Shown here one piece after another: positions 26,301-40,500 of a stretch of DNA of 64,000 bases; position 1 is the first letter of the stretch, and each line of letters begins with the position of its first letter. Where the stretch lies: positions 519,639 through 583,638 of the forward strand of contig VZRG01000168.1 in the NCBI GenBank assembly GCA_013397435.1. Direction: 5' to 3'. The translations under genes were made by a program, and so were the position numbers. Source of the stretch: Erythrocercus mccallii (lineage: Eukaryota; Chordata; Aves; Passeriformes; Dicruridae). Under the pieces are notes generated by a model. The model saw nothing but the letters and a program-made list of their open reading frames with translations, was not told the DNA's origin and searched no databases.

Positions 26301-27529
26301 TTAATAAGTAGTGGGGGAACAAATGATATGCAATTTCCTAGCCAAAATTCTTTTACAGATGGAATTATTCTCACTTTCCTGATAATGCTAATGTAACTAA
26401 TATGAAATGACAATGCCTTTTGTCAACTTCTATATGTCAATGTTTTAGTCAAGGTCGTAACTTAAAAATGTTTAAATCTGTATGTTAATGGACTTAGTCC
26501 TTCCTTTAAACTCCAAACAAAAGCTAGTTACTTCACAGGAAATTACAATAATGATAATGATATCATTTTAGTCAGGGAAAAAGAAAAAACTTAAACCCTT
26601 CCTGTGGAGAATAAGAACCCAGAGAAATTATATTAATAATTTAAAGATCAATTAACACTGTGCTGTTAGGAACTTTTACTAATTCTTTACAGACAGAATG
26701 GGGTTTTTTTTCCTGTGCAGACAGCAATAATTTCTATATTATTTATAAAAGACAAAAAATTATTCTAGCTTTTAAGACATGGGGCCATATCATTAATCAG
26801 TTTCAGCTGTAAAACAAAGTTAAAGACTTGGCTGTTCAGCCAATTCTATATGAATTAATTTACTCAGAAAAATAATGGTACCCAGATTTAAGAAATAAAA
26901 TCTGTGAAAGGATGTATCTATGCATATGTGAAATTCAAGAGTTATATCTTACTAATTGATACATTTCTGCCCAACAGATAAAAAGAATGCAAGGCAATAG
27001 TCTTCACCCAAGTGAATTTATCTCTGAAAGCACATATATATAAAATGTGGCAGACTGGAATTTCTCTATCATTAAAATGCTGAATTGCTATTTCAACAGA
27101 TGCGTGAACACAATTTCTGTTTACTTGTATATGTTGTACAAGCCTCATATAAGGGAAGGAGGATTTTTTTTTTTTCCTTTTTGCAAAAACTGATATGAAC
27201 TAAATTCCTTCACTTCAAGAATTTGGAACAATTACATGTACCCAGAATAATCCAATGACTCTGCCAAGAAGTTAATTCCTGTTTTCTTGAAGCAGCATAT
27301 TCTGGTGATTAAGGAGTCTACATGTGTGTGTAATTTAAAGTCAGGATGTTCAACATACAGAGGGATGACCCTTGGAAGTCCTACCACTAACTCAGTCAAG
27401 AAGCATAAGTATTCAAAGCCATTTGCAAACCAGACTATGTGTGTTAAATTGGAAGACATTATTAGTACAGAGATGACATGTCTATATTCTTAAGAGCAGC
27501 GTCTGGATTTAGTCCCAAGAGAGGTTTAG
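20367..27529. other. Unique AT-rich DNA, no gene recognised
   Basis: About 7 kb without a recognisable coding exon or interspersed element. Holds the small triplicated motif at 22416-22455, T-runs near 23079, 23094-23103 and 23170-23181, and a motif-rich stretch at 20560-20790 described under findings. Open frames of 60-100 codons occur on both strands in the numbers expected by chance. Confidence 0.55.
22416..22455. repeat. Short tandem triplication of AGTTGTACAA
   Basis: AGTTGTACAA at 22416-22425 is followed directly by two exact 15-bp units AGTTGTACAAAGACA at 22426-22440 and 22441-22455. The core TTGTACAA is itself palindromic. A small recent slippage-type expansion. Confidence 0.95.
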
Positions 27530-30500
27530 TTGAGATCATGTGGCCTGCCTGCAGGCTGCCTGGGGAAAGATCCCATTTCTCTTAAGCCATACCAGGCTTG
27601 CTGGGCACATGGAGCTCAGTGGTTTGGAGAACAGCCTCAGGTCTTCCCTCCAGCAGACCGTACGCACTGTGTAGGGAGCCTGGACAATAATGTTTTGAGC
27701 ATTTGTCTAAATTCTAAGTTCTGCAACTACACTGCCAACCCATACAGATAAAACCTATTTTGTGGGTGGGATACACGTTTCTTTTGCAAATATTAAGACT
27801 GGCATGTTATAAGATGCATAATTAAACTGTTTGAAAAGTGAAGGAGATCTTATTCAGCTGTAAATTTAAGAATAAAATGTTTTACGGCCCTGAAATACTT
27901 ACACTGTAGCAAAACTAAGAATAGAGTTTCAGGGATTGATATAATATTGTTTTTATGTTTTTAATAGTTTCATAAAATAATTGCCTAGCAGAAATACAGA
28001 AAAGCCAGCATGGAGACTGTGTGGTAGTGTAGAAGGCTAGATGCAAGTAGATAATCTTTTAATGTGCCAAAAACTATGGTTAAGTAGTTTTTATGTCATG
28101 CTTCCCTTTTGAACTAGGGGAATACCAGCCTGGTGAGATGCCTCCTTTTGCTCCCAGTCTGTGACACCCAGGTGCACTTGTGATTTGACAATTCTCTATT
28201 CTGCTCTGACAGATGGGTACCTAAACACATAACCCTGCAGTGTCCACCTTTAGATTCCCTCAGATCTTTTTCTGAAGCTGTCTTCTAACTCCTTTTTCAG
28301 TCACAGTTATTTCAAAGTAGCACAGTTTTAGTCATGATACATATAGTTTAAATTCTTGGTTGGATATAAAACACCAGTGTATCTTTTAATGCAAAGACAA
28401 AAAATTTTGTTGCCTTCATTTTTGTCACTTTTAGGTTTTCAATGTAATGTATCCATAGCCAAAGTATTTGTTAGCATTTTGGAAAAGAGGTTTAACCTCA
28501 TGACCAAAAGAAAAGTATTTAATTTGAAATTCATGCTGTTCATTATCTCTCATCATCTTGAACATATGTCAAATTCTCTTACTGCAGGAGGCCAGTGGTT
28601 TGTAATTTCTCTTCCTGGAAAGATGTTAGTACAAAAAATGAGACAACATTTTTGTTTCTCAAGAGTAAGATAAAAGAGGAATTAAGTAATTTCCTACATG
28701 AATAAAAATATCTAGAAACACCTTACAGATATGAAAACCACCTGCTAATATAACTAGCAGGTAGGAAGTTTGTGAGCAGTGATCAATATAGAATATACAT
28801 TATTTAATGCATTCATGGAACTTAAGTCTAATTAAAATATTAAAAATTGGAGCTGTTGTGAGCAATCTTAAGCAATGTGTTCAAGATGAAATTTCAGGTG
28901 TTGGCAAAGATATTTTTAATGTCTGTTAGTCTCATGTTTCTGTGAATTTTTATTCTTTTGAAATATATAGGAAGAAATAAGAATTGCAAATGAATCTTCA
29001 GAAATAAAAATAGTTTGTCACTACAGTTCACCCCAAAGTGAACTTTACATTGTATTATTAAAAAAAGTCAACATTTTGTTGCTTGAGAACATGAATAATT
29101 TATTTGAAGCATTAAAGGAAGATTAACTCAACATAGGTCTTTATTTTGCCTATTTCTTAAACAGAGTTCTTCTATTTTATCAAGAATAATAATTTAACTG
29201 ATTTTTTTACTGTTCATATCCCATGTATAGTTATTCCTTTTCTCAGCTGCATACTTAGTACTCTTACCTAATTCTATAGTAATGCATCTACTTTTAAAAG
29301 TGTCTGTATCTGAGTCATATGGCCACTTGTGTGTGTGTTTCAGAAGAAAAAAACCCCCAAACTCTATCTTATATTTCTGTAACAAGACTTAGTTCTTTGT
29401 ATCCATATTTGAAGGGTTAAAATAACCAAGGGGCGTTCAGAGTTTGATGCTTGATTCATAAGGATATTTAGTTCTATACCTCTATACAGACCACAGAATC
29501 AAGAACTTTAACATTTTCTTTAAGAATGTAAGTACATGTTAAAAATAAAAATCAAAGTTGATACAAGCTATGTATCTACAATAAATAACCCAATAATCCA
29601 ACTATGACAGGTATTCTATGTATTAGCAAGGCAAATAAGCCAATATAAGGAAACACCTGTCTGTGAGCAGCTGGACTGTAATTTGTTTCCCACATCTACA
29701 AGAAAAATATAGTTTCAAATTTCAGAAGTTCGTGGAAAAAGGAAAAAATCAAATTTAGCAGTGCTTAACGGATAGGCTTGATAAAAATTATGGATATTGG
29801 CAAAGGTGCTTTCCCTAAAGACAAATTGTAATTCTGAGGGAAAGAGGTGTTAATTGTCTGCAATCCAAAAGCTCAAGACCTATACAAATATTTACCAATC
29901 AGGAAATAACCATGACCGAAGATACTTTTTCTGTAATTTATCTGGCAATCTCATGCTACTTACAATTATCTTTAATTTCTCCTCTTCACAAAGGAGTCAC
30001 ACTGATACATGTGGTGAGGAAATATTGTTCTCTTTACACCTAGAAACTAGCTGTGACTGAAAAATATTTAAATTCTGACTTCCAGTTATGTATTAAAATC
30101 CACTTTGAATAGAAACAAACCTATGTAATAAAGCAAAAATGATGATTATTAAACATCATTTGCAGTGCTTTGGTCATGAAATGCACAAAAGGGAAATCAC
30201 AATCTCTAAGGTCTTATTAAAATACAGTATTTGAGAAGAGACCCTTTGTTTTTTTTTTAATGTTTACAAAAATAGCTGGTTTGTGCTACCTTTATTCTAA
30301 CAACTTTAGTTTGAACCTTTAAAATTTAATATTTTTTTTAAAGAAGGCAAATGCCTCAGTAGAAAAATGCTTACTTTTTATGACATAAATTAATTTTAAA
30401 ATAATATATAAGTCTCTAAGTGTGAATAGTATTATGGCTTAAATCTTACTGCAGATTCAATCCTGGTGTTTTAATTTCATCTAAACTTATCAAAGCCTGA

Positions 30501-33500
30501 ATTTATTTAAGTAACTTTTTAAAAAAATTATTGATAATTTTTTTTATCAGTCGAAAAATCTTTAAGTATTTTGTTGTGAAACATTATTGTAGTAGTTCAG
30601 AAACTACCAATACTAATGTAAAAGATTTTTTGTGTAGTATTGAATTCTACTACTCTGAGCAAAGAAAGGTCTGACTTGTATTATTAGGATAGCCAACAGA
30701 AGCAAGAGAAATGTCTGTTTAAAGTGAATGTTGACACTAAAGATTCAAGTCAATGACATGAACAATTGCACATCATTGATAATTCAGGTAGGGTCTTTTA
30801 TTTTTTGGGAAAGCAGCATATTGTATGTCAAAGTGTATATGGGCAGTCTTAAATCTTTTACAGCTCATATTTGAATGAATTTATTTGTCAGTTTTATTGT
30901 TCACAATTGCATTTTATTTCATATATTTTTGCTTTCTGAAGCAGTATATTACATCCTTGGTCAGCAATTCTGAGCATTACAAATGCTGTATAAATAAATC
31001 CAGTGCAATGGCATCCAATGGATGTTGTAATCCTACTATAGATAACCTTTGGTTTAGACACCATATTTGCTGTCTCAGAACTAATTCTGTTTCAATCTTT
31101 GTTACTAGATTTGTTTAGATCAGTAATATTATGTGATGAAAGTAACAACCAAAAAAAAGAAACGTTTTGCTAATAATTTGCTTGTTTTCTGTACATACTT
31201 TTTGATTTTGCCCAAGTTTTTGGGTATGGTGGACGAAGATTTGGAATTTTTTGTCACAATAATGCCTAGGAATATTTTTGGCAACATTGCAAGATACACT
31301 AAATCAGTTAGAACTGGGAAGATTGAAAGCTGTAGTTTGTGTAGTTGTGGCAACTAGTGTGACAAAACAGCAAAGTGACAATCATAAAAAGAAAAAACAA
31401 AACATAACCAAACACCTAAACCCCCAAAATAAACTAATCAAGAGGATATAAGAATATTTAACATTTCCAGTTACCCCTTAATACACTGTTTCAAATTCTA
31501 ACTAATAACAGTACAAAGGTAGTGAGATGTGATCTTAATGGAACAATTTTGCCTGCTATACCCTGCACCTGGCTGCAACTCTTCACAGCCTTGAACAGCT
31601 CCATGCTCTTCAGTGCTGATCCTACACAAGCTGAAAGCAGCATCAATTTTTTGCTTAGATTGTGACAGAAATGCCATTAAGTCCTTACTCTATGATGGGC
31701 AGGCATGCCTTGAATGAAATTTTTTATGGAAAACTTAACAGCCACCTCATGACTGATTAAGGAACAAGAGCATCATCCATTTATTTGCTGGAAGATACTA
31801 TTGCTGACAAAAATCCTTGAGGTGGGTTTAAATCAGGCATATCAGGCTTCCACTAAGTATGTATACTATTTCCTGGTAAAAAAAAATGGGACCACTGAAC
31901 TAGTAAATATGAAATATTGAGGAATGTCCTGTGACAGGAAAGCTGAAGGACAGTCAGTCAGAAAACTCAGCAATCCATTCTGTCTGAAACACCCTTTCAT
32001 TGGACAGAATAATGGAATTACCAAAACTTTCTCCCTGGCCAAGGATCACATTATGCTGTGAAGAGGAACCTTAGGAACAGAATCATGTGCAGTAAATTAC
32101 AAAAACATTGTTCTGATCAGGACAAAAGGACAAAGTAGCCTCCAAGTCAGACAGTGTCAAAGATATGATCTGAACTAGGTGGACTTTCAGTCTCGTCCAG
32201 AACAGTGTCTTCTGCAGTTTCATGAAAGCAAAAAGTTTTTGTACTTTGGACTTAGGTAGAAAAAGAAGATGCAGAAGAATGTTGCTAGCCAGAGTAGTGC
32301 CCTTGGGAATCTGCTTCTGCAAATGTGTGCCCTTTTGCTCATCCTGCACAGCACAGAGCTGCTGGCTTTTGCAACTAGAGATTGCTCAGCAGTTTTATTG
32401 GCTTGCCATAGAGATCACATGCCGTTTTCCTTCCCAAAGAGCAGGGAACTCTCTTCTCATTGGTACAGTACTAGGAGACTTGAGCATTGGCAGGCATACA
32501 CATTCTTAGTGATGTCTCCCTATCCAGAAATGTATTTCACCCCACACAGTCTTACAAACAGTCTTACTGATGCTGTTAGCCTGTAAGTAATGCTACACCA
32601 TGTGCTTGTCTATCTTGCTTGGAATTTCCTGGGTTTTATTAATATATTTCTGGGGCAGTGGTTGTCTTTTATGAGTGAAAAAAAGTGAGGAATAAATACA
32701 CATAAATAATGTGTACTTTCTTCAATCTCAATGTAGGAAGTGGCAGACTGCTTTTCAAGGATGATGACAGTGAGTAATTTAAATGCCAAGTAGCAAAAGT
32801 TGTCAAGAACATTTCATACAGGTAGACTGGCTTTGAATTGTAATGTTTCATTTAATATGTTTCATTACATAACTGCTTTAGGAATATCTCTTAATTTGAA
32901 TCTCTCTTGGACTTTATCATTCACTCTCTAAATTTTTCCATAGAAACTTTAGTCAAGGTGAGATATTTGTGCTGGATAAAATTTTAAGAAGGTCAGCAAC
33001 AGCATCAGTCTTTAAAAGCTATGTTTATTGTATACTTCCTGAAATGGAATGGATGAAATGGATGTTTTCTTGTTAAACTTTGATAATTTTAACAGAGATT
33101 TTTCTTCAGAGAAAGTGAGTTTCCTGACTCAGAGTGTCAGATTTTCTGAGCATAGACCTTAGGTTAATGGAAAATCTAATGAACAACAGCATTGTCTTTA
33201 AAGTCAATAAATTGTCCATTAAATGTTCTGGTTTTGATGGAAAAGTAAGTGTTTGATGTTTTCATTGTCTTCCCAGGAAGGCATACACTTCTGCTGTATT
33301 TTCACCTTCACCAAGAGGAAAATATCTTCAAGTAATGTCTCAGGGTTGTAGCCCTAATCTGTTAATTCTCTTTGTGTTCAGGAAATGTCTTCAACTCACC
33401 TTATTTCAGAATTGTCCTATAATATATATGAGGCCTAAATATCTCTTCCTGAAAGAGATAAAAATGTAAACTCTGATACCATCCATTGTCAGAAATGGAG

Positions 33501-34509
33501 CACTAAAATAAATAGCTCTTAGATTTAAGTCTGGTTGCCAGGTCTAGTGTAAATTTCATGATTTAACAAACTGAAAAACATCTTTCTTTTAATTTTATTG
33601 TAAATTAAGAGCTAAACATTATTTTCTTCTTATTTATCTTCAGTGTCTTATCTTTTCTGATCTCTAGATTCAGATTTTTAACATTTAACTGTGAGTGTGC
33701 ATGGGGCTTTTTTTCCCTTACAACAATACTATTCATCTCTCCTTAAGTGTTGACAAATTTTCCATCTGACTATATATGGAAATGTATTACACCTTACATG
33801 ATGGGTAAGAAAGAATGACAAAGCAGCAGTGAAAAGGCTCTACCAAACACAGTTGTCATCAAACTATACCCCTGCAGAACATTGCTGTGAATTTCAAAGC
33901 TGTCATATTGTTTATCACTATATGAAAGTGTGGCTTGCCTGTCATCTTGGAAAAGCTGAATCAGAGTAAGGAGAGCAAGGACAAGAGGATAGAAATAGGT
34001 GAAGTGAGTTTCCCATGGTTTTCTTTTGTCATACTCACATTGCTTGCAGTTGCTTAAAAAAATTATCTTGCCAATAAGCAATTTCCTAGAATAAATGTCC
34101 CTTATCTTCCTGGAAGCACATAATCAGCAATAATTTAAATACTTTCATTCTCCTCCAGATAACTCTTGTCCATGTCCTGCCCATATCACATGGGCATAAA
34201 CATTTCTGGTTTGTTTTTTTCATTAAATAATATTCTTTGTTTTTATATAATTTGTGAAGTTTAAAGTATAATGCCTAGTTTCAGTCCTCTTTTTTCTGTG
34301 GAAGACAAGCAAAACAGGAGGTATGTTTTGAATATCAGCACTTCAGCTGGTGTTCCTGCTAATGCACTCTGCTTTGTCCCTGTGCTACCAAGTGACCACC
34401 ACAAAGTCAGTCACAAATAGGGGTCTCTGTAGGAAGGTCTGCAATGGCCAAAGCTACAATTTCTATTAAGTGATCTCCCAGAAACAGTTTGTGCACATGA
34501 ACGGTATTC
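27530..34509. other. Unique AT-rich DNA, no gene recognised
   Basis: Two somewhat GC-richer islands (27530-27740 and 31555-32580) are embedded in AT-rich sequence. Open frames at 32083-32349 (minus) and 32222-32586 (plus) overlap each other and match nothing I know. The islands may be very old repeats or conserved noncoding DNA. No splice-flanked exon is convincing. Confidence 0.5.
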
Positions 34510-34528
34510 GGGGGGCGGGGGGGGGTGG
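34510..34528 (+). repeat. G-rich run (G6-C-G9-T-GG)
   Basis: A homopurine-like burst of 17 G in 19 bases in otherwise AT-rich sequence. Such runs are mutation-prone and hard to sequence; base calls may be uncertain. It could fold as a G-quadruplex by splitting the G9 run, but that is inference. Confidence 0.85.
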
Positions 34529-37500
34529 TACACAGCATTGGGTCTGTTTCCTTTTAGTAGAGATTATGTCTTGATTTAGAGAACAAAATCTGGACTTTTA
34601 ATGAATAAACTCTTTCTTTTATGTTATATAATCATTCTAAATCTTCATTGTCAAAGAATGGTTGTACTTTTTTTTTTTTACAAAAATCAAGCCAATAAAC
34701 AGATTAAATTAAAACTCTTTCCAAAGAGCTCTTGGTTGATTTGCGCTTAGAGTGTGTCACACTTCAGTAATGTCAGTTCAAACCTTTTACTCTAATTAGG
34801 AGAAGATAATAAGACATGACATTTTTTAATGTGGTGTGGTTTACGTTTCTTGCAATGAGGCATGTTTGACACTGAGCATGACAATGAAAAAGCATCTGGT
34901 ATTAAAGTAATAAAAAAGTAAAATAAATAACATATAAAAAGCAGTCTTACATAATCAAAATAATTCTGCAAATTAAATAATATAATACTTTAGCTAATAT
35001 ATCATACTCTAATATAATATGACATGCCAGTAGTGTTAATGCTTAATACGAAATGACGTGATGTCTAATACAGAAGAAAAACAAGTTTTAAAATGTTGGA
35101 ATTTCCTGTGCAACAGAAAATTTGACTGTGGTCTGGCTCTAAAGACAGAAGAATGATGAGGGTGTGAAGAAAAACTGAAAAATAGGAGGGGAAAGTTTGA
35201 GAAAAAAGACAAGGTGGTGTGGCTCATACTTTGGGATTAGTGAGATTCATCTCCACCGGAAATTTATAACCTTAGGTGACATCTTGTGTTGACCGCTCCC
35301 CTGCACTGAGCACACACTGGAACTAACAGTGCCAGCCTGGTGCTGAGAGGCAGGAGCAAGGACCATGAACTGGCTCAGGGATAAATTGTGCCTGCACAGT
35401 GAAAATGCCCCAGCAGCTAAAAAACATTAGAACCTACCCTGATAAAATACTTCTTTGCTCATAATCATAACCTACTGAGAACTCAGATTAGGGATGTGTA
35501 AAGGAGGTCAAACAATCAAACAAACAAATTAAAAAAAAGGAAATTATTTTAATTCTGTCAGACTACTATCTTTATTGATATGGTAGAAAAACAGTTTCAA
35601 AAATGCTTATTGTAAGACCCAGGAGTAGCAAGATAAATTTGGATAACTAGTTTGGAAATTCATCTCTAGAGATATGCATATTAATGATGCCCAACATAAG
35701 GGACATTCTGGTTTAAAGTAAAGGGGAGATGCTACATAACACAATGTTCTGATCAGTGAAAAAAGAGATCCCTGGACGGGTATGCTTTTCATATGTTTGT
35801 TCATTTGAACATTTTCCCTATTCACGGTGATGTTTGTATGAAATAAATTCATGGTTGCTACTGTTGAGAATCTTAATTTAAAAATGAAGAATTCACATTT
35901 ACTGCCTAAATTATCAGTTAGGCACATGGTTTTTTTCAATTCACTTATACTGAATTGGAATTCCCTGCCATTTCTACAATATATAACTCAAGGACTTTTG
36001 TGTCACCCATAGGAAATAAAAATTAAAATAGATTTTTTTAATACAATTAGTATTTCTTCCAACATTTTCAATTTTAGTCTGCTCCATTGCCATATAATTT
36101 AAGAGCAGGCAGTGCCGCACTTTGTTGTGGTAGATCAGGAATATTTTGAATAATGCATTTTCCAACAGACCGGCTGGCTGCCATTTTGAAATTCTGAGGA
36201 GTCTAGGGAAAATTTGAGAATTACAAAGATATTTAATATCAGGCTGAATTTTAGAGATATCCTAGATCCATCAGGATGAAGCAGCCATTCTGTGTCTCAA
36301 ATTAACAAGAAAGTTTTCCCTTTAAGCAGATATATGTATATTCATAAGTCTCTTTAGGTTATGTATAAATGAATTGTCAAAAATTCAACTTTTTTAAAAA
36401 AAATCTATTTATTTAACAAAGTATTTAACCATGTGATCAACAGATAATTAAAAGAGAAAGACAGAAGGCCATAATTTCTGGATTTTTTTTCTCTCCTACC
36501 AACAATATCTGTTTTCACCCCACAACAAATAAATCTGGTGTAAGCAGCTGATGTTCATTTGAAGAAAATGGACTTATCTAAAGGTTGAATTTCATCCAAC
36601 AGGATTTTTTGATTGTATTTTTAACTTAATTAAAACACAGCTGATAAGGACCTTAATTACATTTGTCATATGTCAAACAAAGAAGTAACAGCATTCTTAT
36701 ATATATTGTCTTTTAAACTGCAGTTGCTAGAATCTAAAAAAGTATCAAGATTAAAATAACTGCTTTTATTCATAAAATTATAGATTGTGAATAGAATCCT
36801 GGCGGAAATATGTTAACAATGTATTTATATTAGTATTATAAACTATTAACCGCCTAATTTGTAAAGCAGTGCTTATTCAGCTATTATTAGGCCTTGCAGA
36901 TTTTTGTTATGGTATCAGGAACAAAGTAATTAATAATAATAACAACAAGAATTATATAACAACAATACTGTGAGAAATAAGATAAAGACTGTAATTTTAG
37001 GAGGTATACATTTGTCATGCAGTGAAGCTTGCTTGCATAGTGACCATTAAATATTTCTAATTTACTGGGGTTCATTGTAACTAGTTTGGCTCAAAGAGGC
37101 AGGAAATCTCTGCCTCAGAAAATGGAAACATATATATATATGGTTGACAGTATTTAATAACTTACTTTCTGCACAGGACTTCATTTACCAGAAGATAAGG
37201 GCAGTATTACAAATTATGATACCCATAGAGTATAATTCAGAGGAAGATGATTGCCTAGATATGTGTTTTGTCCAATTGGTCCTCTCTATTTTTCCAAGGA
37301 GGTGAAGATTTACAACATGTTCAGGCTTCAGAATCATTATTACCTGTCTCTGCATAAGATTTGATTCAGAAAGTCCTTGCATGCTTATTATTAAAATTAG
37401 GTCTTTGTTAATGAATTCTAATTTTTTCCTGATTTTGTTACAGTTGCAGATTCAAGTTGCATACTAATTTTCTTTGGCTTTCTTAGAAATCCATTATAAT

Positions 37501-40500
37501 CAAAATTATATTTAAAAAAATTAATAATATTAATTTTGTACCTGGCATTCTTCAGTCAAAAATGCTTTAGAAGACAGAAATTGATGACTTTTTCTTTTGT
37601 TTATTTTTATTTATACCTAGAATTGTCTTAAGAGTTGCTTATACAAAAAAAAAAAAGCCTAAAACAGTACACTCAATTAAAAATTCTCTAGAGCAGAGAA
37701 AATACATATTATGTGCTTAATAATACGAAAAATATTACAAGTAATGTATAGGTTTATTTTGTCTCATATTTCTTCAGATTATTTTGGTTGTTAATCCCAT
37801 ACATGCAGAAAATAATTCTTCTTGGGATTCTGTTACTTCTACTCTGTGTATTCTTTGAATAACATCTAATTCTGCATTCAAAGTGGTAACTTTTTATTGC
37901 CTAGATGCACAGATTTTCAAAATCTGTTTGAGCTGAATTTTAGTAAAACAGAATGTTTCCCTTTCCGTATGAAACTTGGACATTTTGTTCTACATCACTA
38001 GGTTTCTTACCTGCTTTTCCTAAATCACTTTTAAAGAGCTTTCATTTTGGTATAATTTCTGTAATTTGGGAAGTGATTCCTTATGATTCCATAGAATTTT
38101 GTCAAAGTAATTCCTTTCAAATTTCTATAGGTGTTACTTCCAGTAGTAGTACATGAAATTATGTTGTAGTGCAGTGCCATAGCTGTTAATGGCAGCCTTT
38201 TCACAGACAGCTTCTGAGCTGAGTCACTCTCATGGTGGATGCTTTTTTACTGTTTCATGTAAAATTTCAAGTAAAAGTGCAGTGCTCTGTTAGAATTTCT
38301 GTAGAAATAAAACACATTCAACATTCTATTTCTTTCATACACATCTGTTTTATACACAGTGCTATATTAGATAGAAATCCAGTTATAAAAACCTTCAGTA
38401 CAATATCGTGAGTTATAAATTACAAAAATAATTTCTGAGGCAAAATGTTACATTAAGAGCATCCTTTATTAAGATTCAAGAGATTTAACAAAAATTAGAT
38501 AGTCAAGTTGTTAAACTGATATGTTTTCATTTAGCATCTTATAAAGGGAAAACCACATTTCAAAAACATTTTAAATAAATGTAGTAGACCAATGTGTAAA
38601 TTGCTCGTCTTCATAAATATTTTTGTGAAAGAATCTTCCTTAACCTTATGTGATGTTTCTCCCACAAAAAATAAAAAGGGACTATTAGACTCTGGGGAAA
38701 GTTGTACACTGAAGTGATCCATAGGGACTTCAAGAGACAGAAGCATTCAGTAGCTCACAGATGTTCAGAGTGACTAAAATCTCCATGAGGTTTGGGTCTG
38801 CCCTGTGAAGAAAGTCAGGTTACTCCAGATGTCAAAAAAGCATTTCAAAAGTCCTAAGAAGAGCTCTACATAAAGAGTTTCCCAAACTAGGAAGTTATAG
38901 ACAGAAGGATTTTGGTGGAATTTAAGTTGCCAGAATATGTTAAAAAAAAAAAAAGTGATTTTACTATTAAAAAAAACCAAGCTAAAATATATTTACTTTC
39001 CAATACTACTCAGTCAAGAAGGCATCTAGTTCTGAGTCTTATCTCCCCTTATCAACATTTATTGGCATAAACGAGTTTTAGTTGTTAAAGTGATTATGTA
39101 TGAGGAGGTGTTGTTTTCACAGAACAGAAAATTACTACATTACAATAAAGGTCCGTGGTTTCAAATTTAAATATCAGTGATGTTGCCATGTTTAAACTGG
39201 TCTGAACAAACACTGGCTCTTTGATTCAGACATCTCATTTCCTCAGGAATCTGCTCTGTATATATGTTTGAGAGTACCACATCTGCATGCTGCTTTCTGC
39301 TTGCTGTGAATTTTTAGGTATTGTGGAATATATGGACTGATTGATGTAAGAGACAAAGCTGTCCTCCATTCTCTATGAAAATTGCTGCTTTCTAAGCTGT
39401 GAACAAAGGTTTGTAATTGACTTGTAGTAAGTTGTTTCTAAAGGAGAGAAACTTGATTCAGCTCTGGCCATTTGAAGCTATGGTTCTTGTTTCATATCTC
39501 TCTGTATCTAAATACCTCACCTGTGCTTTTTTTCTCCCCTCAAAGACTCATAATATTTCATTTGGTCCAAATAATGATTTTGGGATACTTGCGATGGGTT
39601 TAAATACTTTAGAAACTAGTTTTATATCACTTTTTATCATTTTGGAAGCCCAGTCAGGTACATTTGATCTCTTTACTTCCTGTTTAATTGTGGTGTAATA
39701 AAAGTTTAAAAAGATAAAAAAAGAGAGAGAAAAAAGTTGTCTGCAAACACAATTTTATTTTCTATAACATCTACCTTATATTTTAAAGAATTTAAATGGA
39801 AGAGGCATATCTTTCAAGGTTGCTTCAGGTGGTAACAAATCTGTATTCTGATACCTTAGCAATTGGTAATCACCAGTAACTATTTTCACTGTAGAAAAAT
39901 CTGTGTAGATGGCATCTGCAGTTGAAATTCAGCAGGAAAGCTGATGGGGAAAGTGAATAAAAATGCAATGACTTTTAGATTATGCCTATGAAAATCAGTT
40001 TGAGTGAATAAATATGACAGAAAGTGGAAGAGGCAATACTTCTGAAGAAGAAGAAAACAGAACTGTATGGGAACATCCACAGAAGAGAGAAAGGAGATGA
40101 GAAGGAGTGACAAAACACAAATATTAGAGAAGAAATATTGAAAATACAGTAGGAAATTTAGTCAGATATAAGAAAGGAAAAGATGAAATAAAGCAGAAGG
40201 AAATAATGGTTTGTCTTAGTTCCTCCATATAAATGATTCTCAGTAAGGGCTCCCTAAACTCATCACCCAATGCCAATGCTGCAATGGGTGCTGCAGATCC
40301 AGAATTCCTTGTCCTTTACATTCGTCACTCTCCAGACAGAAGTCATCTGCAAGTCTTCTTTGCATTTTTTGTGGCCTGCTTCCTTCTCTGCGCTGCAGTA
40401 TTTTCATGGATACAAAGACCAGAAGCTCTCTGCTCATCTCTACTTTCTTCATGATTAGTGAGAAATCTGATTCGTCTCAAAGCAGTTATTGTCTCTGTTC

